Below, piece by piece: positions 1 to 7,672 of a stretch of 44,397 bases of DNA. The notes beneath the pieces were generated by a model. That model was not told the DNA's origin and ran no database searches. It saw nothing but the letters and a program-made list of their open reading frames with translations. The stretch spans positions 1-44,397 of the forward strand of contig NZ_SJOP01000029.1 in the NCBI RefSeq assembly GCF_004331415.1. Direction: 5' to 3'. The stretch's first letter is position 1, and each line of letters begins with the position of its first letter. This DNA comes from Kosakonia quasisacchari (lineage in GTDB: Bacteria; Pseudomonadota; Gammaproteobacteria; Enterobacterales; Enterobacteriaceae). Position numbers and translations under genes: made by a program.

Positions 1-23
1 GGGGTTGGCATTACGCCAACCCC
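1..23 (-). terminator. Terminator of the rpsP-rimM-trmD-rplS operon
   Basis: A perfect 9-bp inverted repeat (GGGGTTGGC / GCCAACCCC, 5-nt loop) lies 40 bases past the rplS stop on the minus strand. The U-tract expected after the hairpin would lie outside the window, so the intrinsic terminator call rests on the stem and its position. Confidence 0.75.
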
Positions 24-63
24 TTGTTTCACAACACGCTTTGGATGTAGCGCGTGCGTTTTA

Positions 64-411
64 TTAGTTAAGACGCTCTTTGATACGAGCAGACTTACCA
101 GTACGCTCACGCAGGTAGTACAGTTTAGCTTTACGAACGGCACCACGACGTTTGACAGAGATGCTGTCAACTACCGGAGAGTGAGTCTGGAAGACACGCT
201 CAACGCCTTCGCCGTTGGAAATTTTACGAACAGTGAATGCAGAGTGCAGACCGCGGTTACGAATAGCGATAACCACGCCCTCGAATGCCTGCAGACGTTT
301 TTTGGAACCTTCAACAACCCATACTTTCACTTCCACGGTATCACCCGGACGGAAGGAAGGTACGTCCTGCTTCATCTGCTCTTGTTCAATTTGCTTAATA
401 ATGTTGCTCAT
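64..411 (-). CDS. rplS: 50S ribosomal protein L19
   Basis: 115 residues, the usual length for enterobacterial L19, starting MSNIIKQIEQEQMKQDVPSF and ending with the family's basic tail (KSARIKERLN). L19 sits at the interface of the 30S and 50S subunits. The gene is the last of the rpsP-rimM-trmD-rplS operon, 44 bases after trmD, and is followed by an intrinsic terminator. Nothing about it is unusual. Confidence 0.98.
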   Translation of the reverse strand: MSNIIKQIEQEQMKQDVPSFRPGDTVEVKVWVVEGSKKRLQAFEGVVIAIRNRGLHSAFTVRKISNGEGVERVFQTHSPVVDSISVKRRGAVRKAKLYYLRERTGKSARIKERLN

Positions 412-455
412 AATTTAATCTCTTATCCTGGGTAAACTGATATTCGGGTGGTTTC

Positions 456-1223
456 TTAAACCGACCCATCATGTTTCTGTTGCTGTTGTGCATGTTCACG
501 TTGGAACTCCGCCAGCAACCTTGCTTGCTCTTCAGTCAGAGCCAGGTTTTCCAGAAGTTCAGGTCTTCTAAGCCAGGTGCGGCCCAGCGACTGCTTCAAA
601 CGCCAGCGACGTATCTCAGCATGGTTCCCCGACAGTAACACCGCCGGTACTTCCATCCCTTCTAACACTTCAGGTCGAGTATAGTGTGGGCAGTCCAGCA
701 ACCCATCGGCAAAAGAATCTTCCGTTGCCGAAGCTTCGTGTCCCAGTACCCCCGGAATAAACCGGGAAACCGAGTCAATCAGCGTCATCGCTGGTAACTC
801 ACCACCGCTGAGAACGTAATCGCCAATAGACCATTCTTCGTCAATTTCGGTTTGGATTACGCGCTCATCTATCCCTTCGTAGCGACCACACACCAGAATC
901 AGTTTCTGATTCGTTGCCAGTTCGCTGACGCCCGCTTGATCAAGCTTGCGCCCCTGAGGCGACAGATAAATCACTTTGGCGCCTTCGCCCGCCGCGGCTT
1001 TTGCTGCATGAATGGCGTCCCGTAACGGGTTCACCATCATTAACATCCCCGGTCCGCCGCCGTAAGGACGATCGTCCACGGTACGGTGCCGGTCGTGAGC
1101 GAAATCACGCGGACTCCAGCTCTGGATGCTCAGCAGGCCATTTTTTACTGCCCGGCCAGTTACCCCGTAGTCGGTAATCGCGCGGAACATTTCAGGAAAC
1201 AGGCTAATTATGCCAATCCACAT
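456..1223 (-). CDS. trmD: tRNA (guanine-N1)-methyltransferase
   Basis: 255 residues, as in E. coli. TrmD is the SPOUT-class enzyme that makes m1G37 in tRNAs reading CNN codons, using S-adenosylmethionine, and so prevents +1 frameshifting. Visible motifs are DDRPYGGGPGM (about 50-60), YLSPQGR (87-92), CGRYEGID (112-119) and the trefoil-knot cofactor loop SIGDYVLSGGELPAM (132-146). The start MWIGIISLFPEMF is canonical. It lies 30 bases after rimM in the ribosomal protein operon. Confidence 0.98.
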   Translation of the reverse strand: MWIGIISLFPEMFRAITDYGVTGRAVKNGLLSIQSWSPRDFAHDRHRTVDDRPYGGGPGMLMMVNPLRDAIHAAKAAAGEGAKVIYLSPQGRKLDQAGVSELATNQKLILVCGRYEGIDERVIQTEIDEEWSIGDYVLSGGELPAMTLIDSVSRFIPGVLGHEASATEDSFADGLLDCPHYTRPEVLEGMEVPAVLLSGNHAEIRRWRLKQSLGRTWLRRPELLENLALTEEQARLLAEFQREHAQQQQKHDGSV

Positions 1224-1253
1224 AGCGCCGTCTTTTACCGTATATCCGGAGGT

Positions 1254-1802
1254 TCAAAAACCAGGATCCCAATCTACTTCAATGGTTTGAGTAGTGAGAT
1301 CGACTTTCTTGATAACCTGCCCATCGAGGAACGGAACCAACCGCTCCTTGATACCAAATGCATCTTTCAGGTTTGCCTTGATGACGAGAACGTCATTCGA
1401 CCCGGTTTCCATCATATCGACGACTTTACCGAGGCTGTAACCTTCAGTAGTCACCACCTGGCAGCCCATCAGGTCTTTCCAGTAGTAGTCACCCTCTTCC
1501 AGTTCCGGCAACTGCGCGGAATCGACGACAATTTCACAATTGGTCAGAAGATTCGCGGCATCTCTGTCATCAACACCTTTCAGTTTGATGACGATGTCCT
1601 GACTGTGGTAGCGCCAGCTTTCCAGCTCAATGCTCTGCCACTGACCCGCCTTCTGGATAAACCAGGGCTGATAGTCAAAAATGCTTTCGGCGTCTTCGGT
1701 GGAGGAAAACACTCTGAGCCAACCACGAATTCCGTAAGAAGACCCCAGCTTACCGACAACAATTGGCTCGACAGGGACCGGTGCGGCTTGTTGCTTGCTC
1801 AT
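1254..1802 (-). CDS. rimM: 16S rRNA processing protein RimM
   Basis: Ribosome assembly factor that binds S19 and matures the 30S head. I place the start at the ATG giving MSKQQAAPVPVEPIVVGKLG (182 residues) by comparison with E. coli RimM; an in-frame GTG nine bases upstream (1811) is possible but adds only MVM. The N-terminal beta-barrel (GSSYGIRGWLRVFSSTEDAE) and the C-terminal PRC-like barrel (EEGDYYWKDLMGC, RLVPFLDGQVIKKVD) are intact. It lies between rpsP and trmD. Confidence 0.97.
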   Translation of the reverse strand: MSKQQAAPVPVEPIVVGKLGSSYGIRGWLRVFSSTEDAESIFDYQPWFIQKAGQWQSIELESWRYHSQDIVIKLKGVDDRDAANLLTNCEIVVDSAQLPELEEGDYYWKDLMGCQVVTTEGYSLGKVVDMMETGSNDVLVIKANLKDAFGIKERLVPFLDGQVIKKVDLTTQTIEVDWDPGF

Positions 1803-1820
1803 CATGACCACCGTGACAGA

Positions 1821-2069
1821 TTAAGCTGCTTTCTGTGCTTCTTTGATCAGCGCGGAAACGCGATCGGAAACGGTAGCGCCCTGGCCAACCCAGTGCTGAA
1901 TGCGATCCAGATCCAGGCGGGTGCCTTCTTCTTTATCGGAAGCAATCGGGTTGAAGAAGCCAACGCGCTCAATGAAGCGACCGTTACGTGCATTGCGGCT
2001 GTCAGTAACAACAACCTGGTAGAACGGACGCTTTTTAGCGCCGTGACGTGCTAAACGAATAGTTACCAT
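1821..2069 (-). CDS. rpsP: 30S ribosomal protein S16
   Basis: 82 residues from MVTIRLARHGAKKRPFYQVV, the standard S16 start and length. An in-frame upstream start at 2105 would run through the leader hairpin and is not used by the family. An AGAGGA Shine-Dalgarno sequence lies a few bases before the ATG. It is the first gene of the rpsP-rimM-trmD-rplS operon. Confidence 0.98.
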   Translation of the reverse strand: MVTIRLARHGAKKRPFYQVVVTDSRNARNGRFIERVGFFNPIASDKEEGTRLDLDRIQHWVGQGATVSDRVSALIKEAQKAA

Positions 2070-2084
2070 AACATCCTCTTGTGT

Positions 2085-2125
2085 GAATAAAACACCAGGC
2101 CCCATCGAGGAACGGAGCCCGGTGT
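2085..2125 (-). promoter_or_regulatory. Attenuator-like hairpin in the rpsP leader
   Basis: On the minus strand ACACCGGGC pairs with GCCTGGTGT (nine pairs including one G-U, 16-nt loop) and is followed by TTTTATT, directly between the promoter and the rpsP Shine-Dalgarno sequence. This has the form of an intrinsic terminator inside the leader, so some transcripts may stop before rpsP. The structure is seen; the attenuation is inferred. Confidence 0.6.
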
Positions 2126-2143
2126 CATATTAAAAGCCCGAAA

Positions 2144-2171
2144 ATTTTACTCATTTTTTGCTAAAAAGCAA
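2144..2171 (-). promoter_or_regulatory. Candidate rpsP operon promoter
   Basis: On the minus strand TTGCTT (2171-2166) and TAAAAT (2149-2144) are separated by 16 bases, in an AT-rich stretch about 75 bases before the rpsP start. Both elements are good sigma-70 matches and the position fits a strong ribosomal protein promoter. Confidence 0.6.
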
Positions 2172-2189
2172 TCGACAGTTACGAAACTG

Positions 2190-2310
2190 TGAGGAGTGAG
2201 GCCGTTGGCGTTGCAGCCAGTTTGGCGTCGGCGTGCGCGCAGAAAGCGGAGCGTACACGTAGTACGTGAGCATTTCGAGCACACCCCGGCGTCAAAATGG
2301 CCAATAAGCC
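2190..2310. repeat. Likely dispersed intergenic repeat between rpsP and ffh
   Basis: This GC-rich stretch is not coding. Its core is the inverted repeat CGTAC-acgta-GTACG (2252-2266), flanked by a GTGAGC/CGAGCAC stretch and several GGCGT-type repeats. It resembles a family of dispersed intergenic elements that I recall from enterobacterial genomes, but I cannot name it with certainty or show another copy in this window. Confidence 0.4.
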
Positions 2311-2319
2311 AGGCCGATA

Positions 2320-3681
2320 TTATCTACCCGGGAAACCAGGGGGCATCATCCCTTTCATGCCGCGCATCATCTTCGCCATTCCGCCCTTTTTCATCTTCTT
2401 CATCATGCGTTGCATGTCGTCGAATTGTTTGAGCAGACGGTTCACATCCTGCACCTGCATACCGCAGCCGGCGGCGATACGGCGTTTGCGTGAACCTTTG
2501 ATGATGTCAGGGTTGGCGCGTTCTTTCAGCGTCATGGAGTTAATGATCGCCTCCATACGCACCAGCACCTTGTCGTCCATTTGCGCTTTAACGTTATCCG
2601 GGATTTGCCCCATGCCCGGCAGCTTGCCCATCAGGCTCGCCATGCCGCCCATGTTTTTCATCTGCCGCAATTGCTCAAGGAAGTCGGTCAGATCGAAGCC
2701 GTCGCCCTTCTTCAGCTTATTCGCCAGCTTCTCAGCCTGCGCGCGGTCAACTTTGCTTTCGATATCTTCGATAAGCGACAACACATCGCCCATGCCGAGA
2801 ATACGCGAAGCGATACGATCCGGGTGGAACGGCTCCAGCGCTTCGGTTTTCTCACCAACGCCGAGGAATTTAATCGGCTTGCCAGTGATATGGCGAATAG
2901 AGAGCGCCGCACCGCCGCGAGCATCACCGTCCACTTTCGTCAGCACTACGCCGGTCAGCGGCAGCGCTTCATTAAAGGCTTTGGCGGTATTTGCAGCATC
3001 CTGACCGGTCATGGCGTCGACGACAAACAGCGTTTCCACCGGCTTAATCGCCGCGTGAACCTGTTTGATCTCATCCATCATCGCTTCGTCGACGTGCAGA
3101 CGACCGGCGGTATCCACCAGCAGTACGTCGTAGAATTTCAGCTTCGCTTCTTTCAGCGCGGCGTTAACGATATCCACCGGCTTTTGCGCGGCGTCAGAGG
3201 GGAAGAAATCGACTTCAACCTGCTGTGCCAGCGTCTCCAGCTGTTTGATCGCCGCCGGACGGTAAACGTCGGCAGAAACGACCATCACTTTCTTCTTGTG
3301 CTTTTCGCGCAAGAATTTACCAAGCTTACCGACGCTGGTGGTTTTACCCGCACCTTGCAGACCCGCCATCAACACCACCGCCGGCGGCTGCGCAGCGAGG
3401 TTCAGGCTCTGATTCTCTTCGCCCATCGCAACAACCAGTTCGTTGCGCACGATTTTGACGAACTCCTGACCGGGCGTCAGGCTCTTGTTTACTTCATGAC
3501 CAACCGCTTTCTCTTTTACGCGGTTGATAAAATCACGCACCACTGGCAGCGCAACGTCCGCTTCCAGCAGCGCCATACGCACTTCGCGCAGGGTGTCTTT
3601 GATGTTGTCTTCAGTGAGGCGTCCACGGCCGCTGATATTGCGCAGGGTGCGCGACAAACGATCGGTTAAATTATCAAACAT
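2320..3681 (-). CDS. ffh: Signal recognition particle protein Ffh (SRP54)
   Basis: 453 residues from MFDNLTDRLSRTLRNISGRG, equal in length to E. coli Ffh; the longer in-frame start at 3792 gives an unrelated 37-residue extension and crosses the promoter region. Ffh binds 4.5S RNA and signal sequences and docks with FtsY. The N domain is followed by the G domain with GLQGAGKTT (107-115), DTAGRLH and TKVDGDARGG, then the methionine-rich M domain, which ends in the MMKKMKKGGMAKMMRG segment. Transcribed alone, opposite to ypjD. Confidence 0.98.
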   Translation of the reverse strand: MFDNLTDRLSRTLRNISGRGRLTEDNIKDTLREVRMALLEADVALPVVRDFINRVKEKAVGHEVNKSLTPGQEFVKIVRNELVVAMGEENQSLNLAAQPPAVVLMAGLQGAGKTTSVGKLGKFLREKHKKKVMVVSADVYRPAAIKQLETLAQQVEVDFFPSDAAQKPVDIVNAALKEAKLKFYDVLLVDTAGRLHVDEAMMDEIKQVHAAIKPVETLFVVDAMTGQDAANTAKAFNEALPLTGVVLTKVDGDARGGAALSIRHITGKPIKFLGVGEKTEALEPFHPDRIASRILGMGDVLSLIEDIESKVDRAQAEKLANKLKKGDGFDLTDFLEQLRQMKNMGGMASLMGKLPGMGQIPDNVKAQMDDKVLVRMEAIINSMTLKERANPDIIKGSRKRRIAAGCGMQVQDVNRLLKQFDDMQRMMKKMKKGGMAKMMRGMKGMMPPGFPGR

Positions 3682-3741
3682 TGTCTCTCGCCTGAGGTGA
3701 TACGATGGCCGCCAGCGCGACGCATAACAGAAATTTCTCGC

Positions 3742-3747
3742 AGTATA
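3742..3747 (-). promoter_or_regulatory. Possible -10 element for ffh
   Basis: TATACT on the minus strand, about 60 bases before the ffh start. A matching -35 element at normal spacing is poor, so only the -10 is proposed. Confidence 0.35.
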
Positions 3748-3782
3748 ACATGAAGACATTACTCCTGTATGTGATGCAACTG

Positions 3783-3811
3783 TTGGAGCCAACGTCGCCT
3801 AACGTTATACT
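3783..3811 (+). promoter_or_regulatory. Candidate ypjD promoter
   Basis: TTGGAG (3783-3788) and TATACT (3806-3811) are separated by 17 bases, 37 bases before the ypjD start. The -10 is strong and the -35 matches only in its TTG half. Confidence 0.45.
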
Positions 3812-3847
3812 GCTTTCCTTTCTTCTTCAGTCAACTGCCGACATCCT

Positions 3848-4636
3848 ATGCCCGTTTTTGCCCTGATCGCTCTTGTCGCCTACTCAATCAGCATTGCGCT
3901 GATCGTTCCCAGCCTGTTACAAAAAAACAGCGGCTGGCGCAGAATGGCTATCCTTTCGGCGGTAATCGCACTTATTTGCCACGGTTTCGGCTTAAAAGAA
4001 CGCCTATTCCCGGATGACGGCGGGCAAAACCTGAGCCTGCTGAATGTCGGTTCGCTGGTTAGCCTGATGATCTGTACAGTGATGACCATTGTGGCATCGA
4101 AGAATCGCGGCTGGCTGCTGTTGCCGATTGTCTATACTTTCGCGTTAATCAACCTCGCTTTCGCCGTTTTTGTGCCCAATGAGTACATCACCCATCTGGA
4201 AGCCACGCCTGGCATGCTGGTGCATATTGGCCTGTCGCTCTTCGCCTATGCCACACTGATCATTGCGGCCATGTACGCGCTGCAACTGGCCTGGATTGAT
4301 TACCAATTGAAGAATAAACGGCTGGCGTTCAGCAACGAAATGCCGCCGCTAATGGTGATTGAGCGCAAAATGTTCCACATTACTCAGGTTGGCGTAGTGC
4401 TGCTGACGCTGACGCTCTGCACCGGCCTGTTCTTTATGCAGAACCTGTTCAGCATGGAAAATATCGACAAAGCGGTGCTCTCCATTATCGCCTGGTTTGT
4501 CTATATCGTCCTGCTGTGGGGCCATTACCATGAGGGCTGGCGCGGCCGCAGGGTCGTCTGGTTCAACGTTGCAGGCGCGGGGATTTTAACGCTGGCCTAC
4601 TTTGGCAGCCGCATCCTGCAGCAGTTCGTGAGCTAA
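3848..4636 (+). CDS. ypjD: Inner membrane protein YpjD, CcsA/cytochrome c assembly family
   Basis: 262 residues with about eight hydrophobic segments, beginning MPVFALIALVAYSISIALIV. The centre carries the WxWG-like region of the CcsA/CcmC heme-handling family in relaxed form (HIGLSLFAYATLIIAAMYALQLAW; later WFVYIVLLWGHYHEGWRGRR). The E. coli homologue is YpjD, whose exact role is not established. It probably forms an operon with the CorB/CNNM-type gene that starts 18 bases downstream. Confidence 0.93.
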   Translation: MPVFALIALVAYSISIALIVPSLLQKNSGWRRMAILSAVIALICHGFGLKERLFPDDGGQNLSLLNVGSLVSLMICTVMTIVASKNRGWLLLPIVYTFALINLAFAVFVPNEYITHLEATPGMLVHIGLSLFAYATLIIAAMYALQLAWIDYQLKNKRLAFSNEMPPLMVIERKMFHITQVGVVLLTLTLCTGLFFMQNLFSMENIDKAVLSIIAWFVYIVLLWGHYHEGWRGRRVVWFNVAGAGILTLAYFGSRILQQFVS

Positions 4637-4653
4637 ACAGAAAGGAGTTCCCC

Positions 4654-5940
4654 CTGGAACACATCTCCACCACGACGCTGATTATTACGCTAATCATCAT
4701 GGTCGTGGTTTCGGCCTATTTTTCCGGTTCCGAAACCGGAATGATGACACTCAACCGCTACCGCTTGCGCCACTTAGCCAAGCAGGGCAACCGCGCGGCA
4801 AAACGCGTAGAAAAGCTGTTGCGTAAACCCGACCGCCTGATAAGCCTGGTGCTTATCGGCAACAACCTCGTCAATATTCTGGCATCGGCAATTGGTACAA
4901 TTGTTGGCATGCGTCTGTACGGAAATGCTGGCGTCGCTATCGCCACCGGCGTACTGACCTTTGTGGTGCTGGTGTTCGCAGAAGTGTTGCCGAAAACCAT
5001 CGCTGCGCTCTACCCGGAGAAAGTGGCGTTTCCCAGTAGTTTCCTGCTGGTACCGCTGCAAGTGATTATGCTGCCGCTGGTGTGGTTGCTCAATGGCGTA
5101 ACCCGCGTGCTGATGCGGCTGGTCGGAATTAAAGCCGATGTAGTTGTCAGCGGCGCACTCAGTAAAGATGAGTTACGTACCATCGTGAATGAATCACGCT
5201 CGCAAATCTCCCGCCGCAACCAGGACATGTTGCTGTCCATTCTCGATCTGGAAAAGGTCAGCGTTAACGACATCATGGTGCCGCGCAACGAAATCGTCGG
5301 CATTGATATCAATGACGACTGGAAAGCCATTGTTCGTCAGCTCACGCACTCGCCGCATGGCCGTATTGTGCTCTACCGCGATTCGCTGGATGACGCCATC
5401 AGCATGCTGCGCGTGCGCGAAGCCTACCGGCTGATGACGGAAAAAAACGAGTTCACCAAAGAGGTGATGCTGCGCGCCGCCGATGAAATCTACTATGTCC
5501 CGGAAGGTACGCCGCTGAGTGTGCAACTGGTGAAATTCCAGCGTAATAAAAAGAAAGTCGGCCTGGTGGTCAATGAATATGGCGATATTCAGGGACTGGT
5601 GACAGTCGAAGATATTCTGGAAGAGATTGTCGGTGATTTCACCACGTCCATGTCGCCTGCGCTGGCAGATGAAGCCACGCCGCAAAATGACGGCTCGGTG
5701 ATCATCGATGGCAGCGCCAACGTGCGCGAACTGAATAAAGCCTTTAACTGGCGCTTACCGGAAGACGAAGCCCGCACCATTAACGGCATGCTGCTGGAGG
5801 CGCTGGAAGAGATCCCGGCGGTAGGTACGCGCGTACGTATTGAACAGTACGATATCGATATTCTCGATGTGCAGGACAATATGATTAAGCAGGTGCAGGT
5901 GATTCCAATCAAAGCGCTGCGGGAAAGCGTCGCAGAATAA
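4654..5940 (+). CDS. corB: CorB/YfjD: CNNM-family membrane protein with CBS pair
   Basis: Inner membrane protein of the CorC/HlyC (CNNM) family, linked to magnesium and cobalt transport. An N-terminal DUF21 membrane domain with about four helices (to about residue 140) is followed by two CBS motifs (about 185-330) and a C-terminal transporter-associated domain ending PIKALRESVAE. The first in-frame ATG is at 4699, but that removes the start of the first membrane helix. A CTG at 4654 lies six bases after a clear AGGAG and restores the 428 residues typical of the family (EHISTTTLIITLIIM...), so I use it as the start. Confidence 0.9.
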   Translation: MEHISTTTLIITLIIMVVVSAYFSGSETGMMTLNRYRLRHLAKQGNRAAKRVEKLLRKPDRLISLVLIGNNLVNILASAIGTIVGMRLYGNAGVAIATGVLTFVVLVFAEVLPKTIAALYPEKVAFPSSFLLVPLQVIMLPLVWLLNGVTRVLMRLVGIKADVVVSGALSKDELRTIVNESRSQISRRNQDMLLSILDLEKVSVNDIMVPRNEIVGIDINDDWKAIVRQLTHSPHGRIVLYRDSLDDAISMLRVREAYRLMTEKNEFTKEVMLRAADEIYYVPEGTPLSVQLVKFQRNKKKVGLVVNEYGDIQGLVTVEDILEEIVGDFTTSMSPALADEATPQNDGSVIIDGSANVRELNKAFNWRLPEDEARTINGMLLEALEEIPAVGTRVRIEQYDIDILDVQDNMIKQVQVIPIKALRESVAE

Positions 5941-5942
5941 GC

Positions 5943-5979
5943 GAAAAAAAACCCTCTCCGGGCGGAGAGGGTTTTATCT
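5943..5979. terminator. Bidirectional terminator between corB and grpE
   Basis: ACCCTCTCC (5951-5959) pairs perfectly with GGAGAGGGT (5964-5972) around a four-base loop. A-tracts on the left and T-tracts on the right make it a good intrinsic terminator for both convergent genes, corB (plus) and grpE (minus). Confidence 0.9.
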
Positions 5980-5986
5980 GGAAAGG

Positions 5987-6583
5987 TTACGCCTTCGCTT
6001 TAGCAACGGTCACCATCGCAGCGCGAATGGTGCGGCCGTTTAAGGTGTAACCTTTTTGCATCACGCCCAGCACTTTACCGGCGGCAATCTCTTCAGATTC
6101 CACCATGGCAATCGCCTGATGCACGTTTGGATCCAGCGGAACGTCGGTATCAGCAATCACTTCCACGCCGAATTTTTTCACCACATCCAGCATGTTTTTC
6201 AGCGTCAGCTCAATGCCTTCAACCATCGGTGCCATCTCGGCGTTGTCTTTGTCCGCCACTTCCAGCGCACGATCCAGGCTATCGATTACCGGCAACAGTT
6301 CATTAATGAACTTCTCCAGCGCGAACTTATGCGCTTTCTCGATATCCTGTTCGGTACGGCGACGCAGGTTTTCCATTTCCGCTTTAATGCGTAAAACAGT
6401 TTCGCGCTCGCGGCTTTCCGCTTCAGCTAACTGCGCTTCAAGGTTCGCAATTTTCTCATCGCGCGGATCCACCTGCCCAGCAGAATCGTCAGACTCAACA
6501 ACTGCCTCAACTTCGTCGTGCTGTTCCATGATAATTTCTTCCGGGGCTTGCCCGTCAGGCGTTTTCTGTTCTTTACTACTCAT
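5987..6583 (-). CDS. grpE: Nucleotide exchange factor GrpE
   Basis: 198 residues from MSSKEQKTPDGQAPEEIIME, with GGAGAAATTC just before the ATG; the in-frame ATG at 6607 has no such site and adds eight unconserved residues. GrpE releases ADP from DnaK. It has the acidic N terminus, long coiled coil (about 40-90), four-helix bundle and C-terminal beta domain (GYTLNGRTIRAAMVTVAKA). The gene is driven by a heat-shock promoter (see next entry) and lies divergent to nadK. Confidence 0.98.
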   Translation of the reverse strand: MSSKEQKTPDGQAPEEIIMEQHDEVEAVVESDDSAGQVDPRDEKIANLEAQLAEAESRERETVLRIKAEMENLRRRTEQDIEKAHKFALEKFINELLPVIDSLDRALEVADKDNAEMAPMVEGIELTLKNMLDVVKKFGVEVIADTDVPLDPNVHQAIAMVESEEIAAGKVLGVMQKGYTLNGRTIRAAMVTVAKAKA

Positions 6584-6627
6584 GAATTTCTCCGCGTTTT
6601 TTTGCATTCATTTCGCCAACCTGCATT

Positions 6628-6656
6628 ATTATGGGGATCCGTTTCCGGGATTCAAG
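6628..6656 (-). promoter_or_regulatory. Sigma-32 heat-shock promoter of grpE
   Basis: On the minus strand CTTGAA (6656-6651) and CCCCATAAT (6636-6628) are separated by 14 bases, matching the sigma-32 consensus CTTGAA / CCCCATNT closely, about 45 bases before the grpE start. This is the expected control of grpE in enterobacteria. Confidence 0.88.
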
Positions 6657-6706
6657 GGAGCGTGACAGATTGTCATCATTTCATTCGCCACAAGGACCAC
6701 CAGAAA

Positions 6707-7585
6707 ATGACCCATCATTTCAAGTGTATTGGTATTGTCGGGCATCCACGGCACCCTACCGCACTGACCACACATGAAATGTTATATCGCTGGTTAAGCG
6801 CCAAAGGTTATGACGTCATTGTCGAACAACAGATTGCCCAGGAACTGCAGCTCAATAATGTGAGAACTGGCACACTGGCTGAAATCGGCCAGCAAGCGGA
6901 TCTCGCGGTGGTTGTCGGCGGCGATGGCAATATGCTGGGCGCGGCGCGCACCCTGGCGCGCTATGACATCAAGGTTATTGGCATTAACCGTGGCAACCTC
7001 GGCTTTCTCACCGATCTCGATCCTGACAACGCGCAGCAACAGTTGGCTGATGTGCTGGAGGGGCATTATATCGCTGAAAAACGTTTTCTGCTGGAAGTCC
7101 AGGTCTGCCAGCAAGAGTGCCAGAAGCGCATTAGCACCGCGATCAACGAAGTGGTGCTGCACCCGGGCAAAGTTGCCCATATGATAGAATTTGAAGTCTA
7201 TATTGACGAAGTTTTCGCCTTTTCCCAGCGTTCGGACGGGCTGATTATCTCCACGCCTACCGGTTCCACCGCCTATTCGCTCTCCGCCGGCGGGCCAATT
7301 CTAACGCCATCGCTGGACGCCATCACGCTGGTGCCGATGTTCCCGCATACTTTGTCAGCGCGCCCGCTGGTGATTAATAGCAGCAGTACCATTCGCCTGC
7401 GTTTTTCCCATCGCCGCAGCGATCTTGAGGTGAGCTGCGATAGCCAAATCGCGCTACCGATTCAGGAAGGTGAAGATGTGCTAATCCGCCGCTGCGATTA
7501 CCATCTCAATCTTATCCACCCAAAAGATTACAGCTACTTCAATACGTTAAGTTCAAAACTAGGCTGGTCGAAAAAATTGTTCTGA
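6707..7585 (+). CDS. nadK: NAD kinase
   Basis: 292 residues from MTHHFKCIGIVGHPRHPTAL, the length of E. coli NadK. It phosphorylates NAD to NADP with ATP. The signature GGDGNMLGA lies at 71-79 with catalytic Asp73, followed by the GNLGFLTDL loop and the STPTGSTAYSLSAGGP diacylglycerol-kinase-fold motif. A longer in-frame start inside grpE (6518) is rejected because the extension overlaps the divergent gene and its promoter. Confidence 0.98.
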   Translation: MTHHFKCIGIVGHPRHPTALTTHEMLYRWLSAKGYDVIVEQQIAQELQLNNVRTGTLAEIGQQADLAVVVGGDGNMLGAARTLARYDIKVIGINRGNLGFLTDLDPDNAQQQLADVLEGHYIAEKRFLLEVQVCQQECQKRISTAINEVVLHPGKVAHMIEFEVYIDEVFAFSQRSDGLIISTPTGSTAYSLSAGGPILTPSLDAITLVPMFPHTLSARPLVINSSSTIRLRFSHRRSDLEVSCDSQIALPIQEGEDVLIRRCDYHLNLIHPKDYSYFNTLSSKLGWSKKLF

Positions 7586-7602
7586 AAATCATTGCACAAC
7601 AC

Positions 7603-7662
7603 TTTACTGTATATAAAACCAGTTTATACTGTATGAAAACACAGTTATGGTTTTTCATACAG
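7603..7662 (+). promoter_or_regulatory. SOS promoter of recN with two LexA boxes and a weak third
   Basis: CTGTATATAAAACCAG (7607-7622) and CTGTATGAAAACACAG (7629-7644) both fit the LexA consensus CTGT-N8-ACAG (the first with CCAG). A weaker third half-match, ATGGTTTTTCATACAG, lies at 7647-7662. A -10 (TATACT, 7625-7630) sits between the first two boxes with TTTACT (7603-7608) 16 bases upstream. This is the tight SOS control known for recN. Confidence 0.93.
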
Positions 7663-7672
7663 GAAAGCAATC

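Noticed and set aside
2581..3669. Long plus-strand frame opposite ffh
   Set aside because: Shadow frame of a conserved GC-rich gene; the ffh strand is certain.
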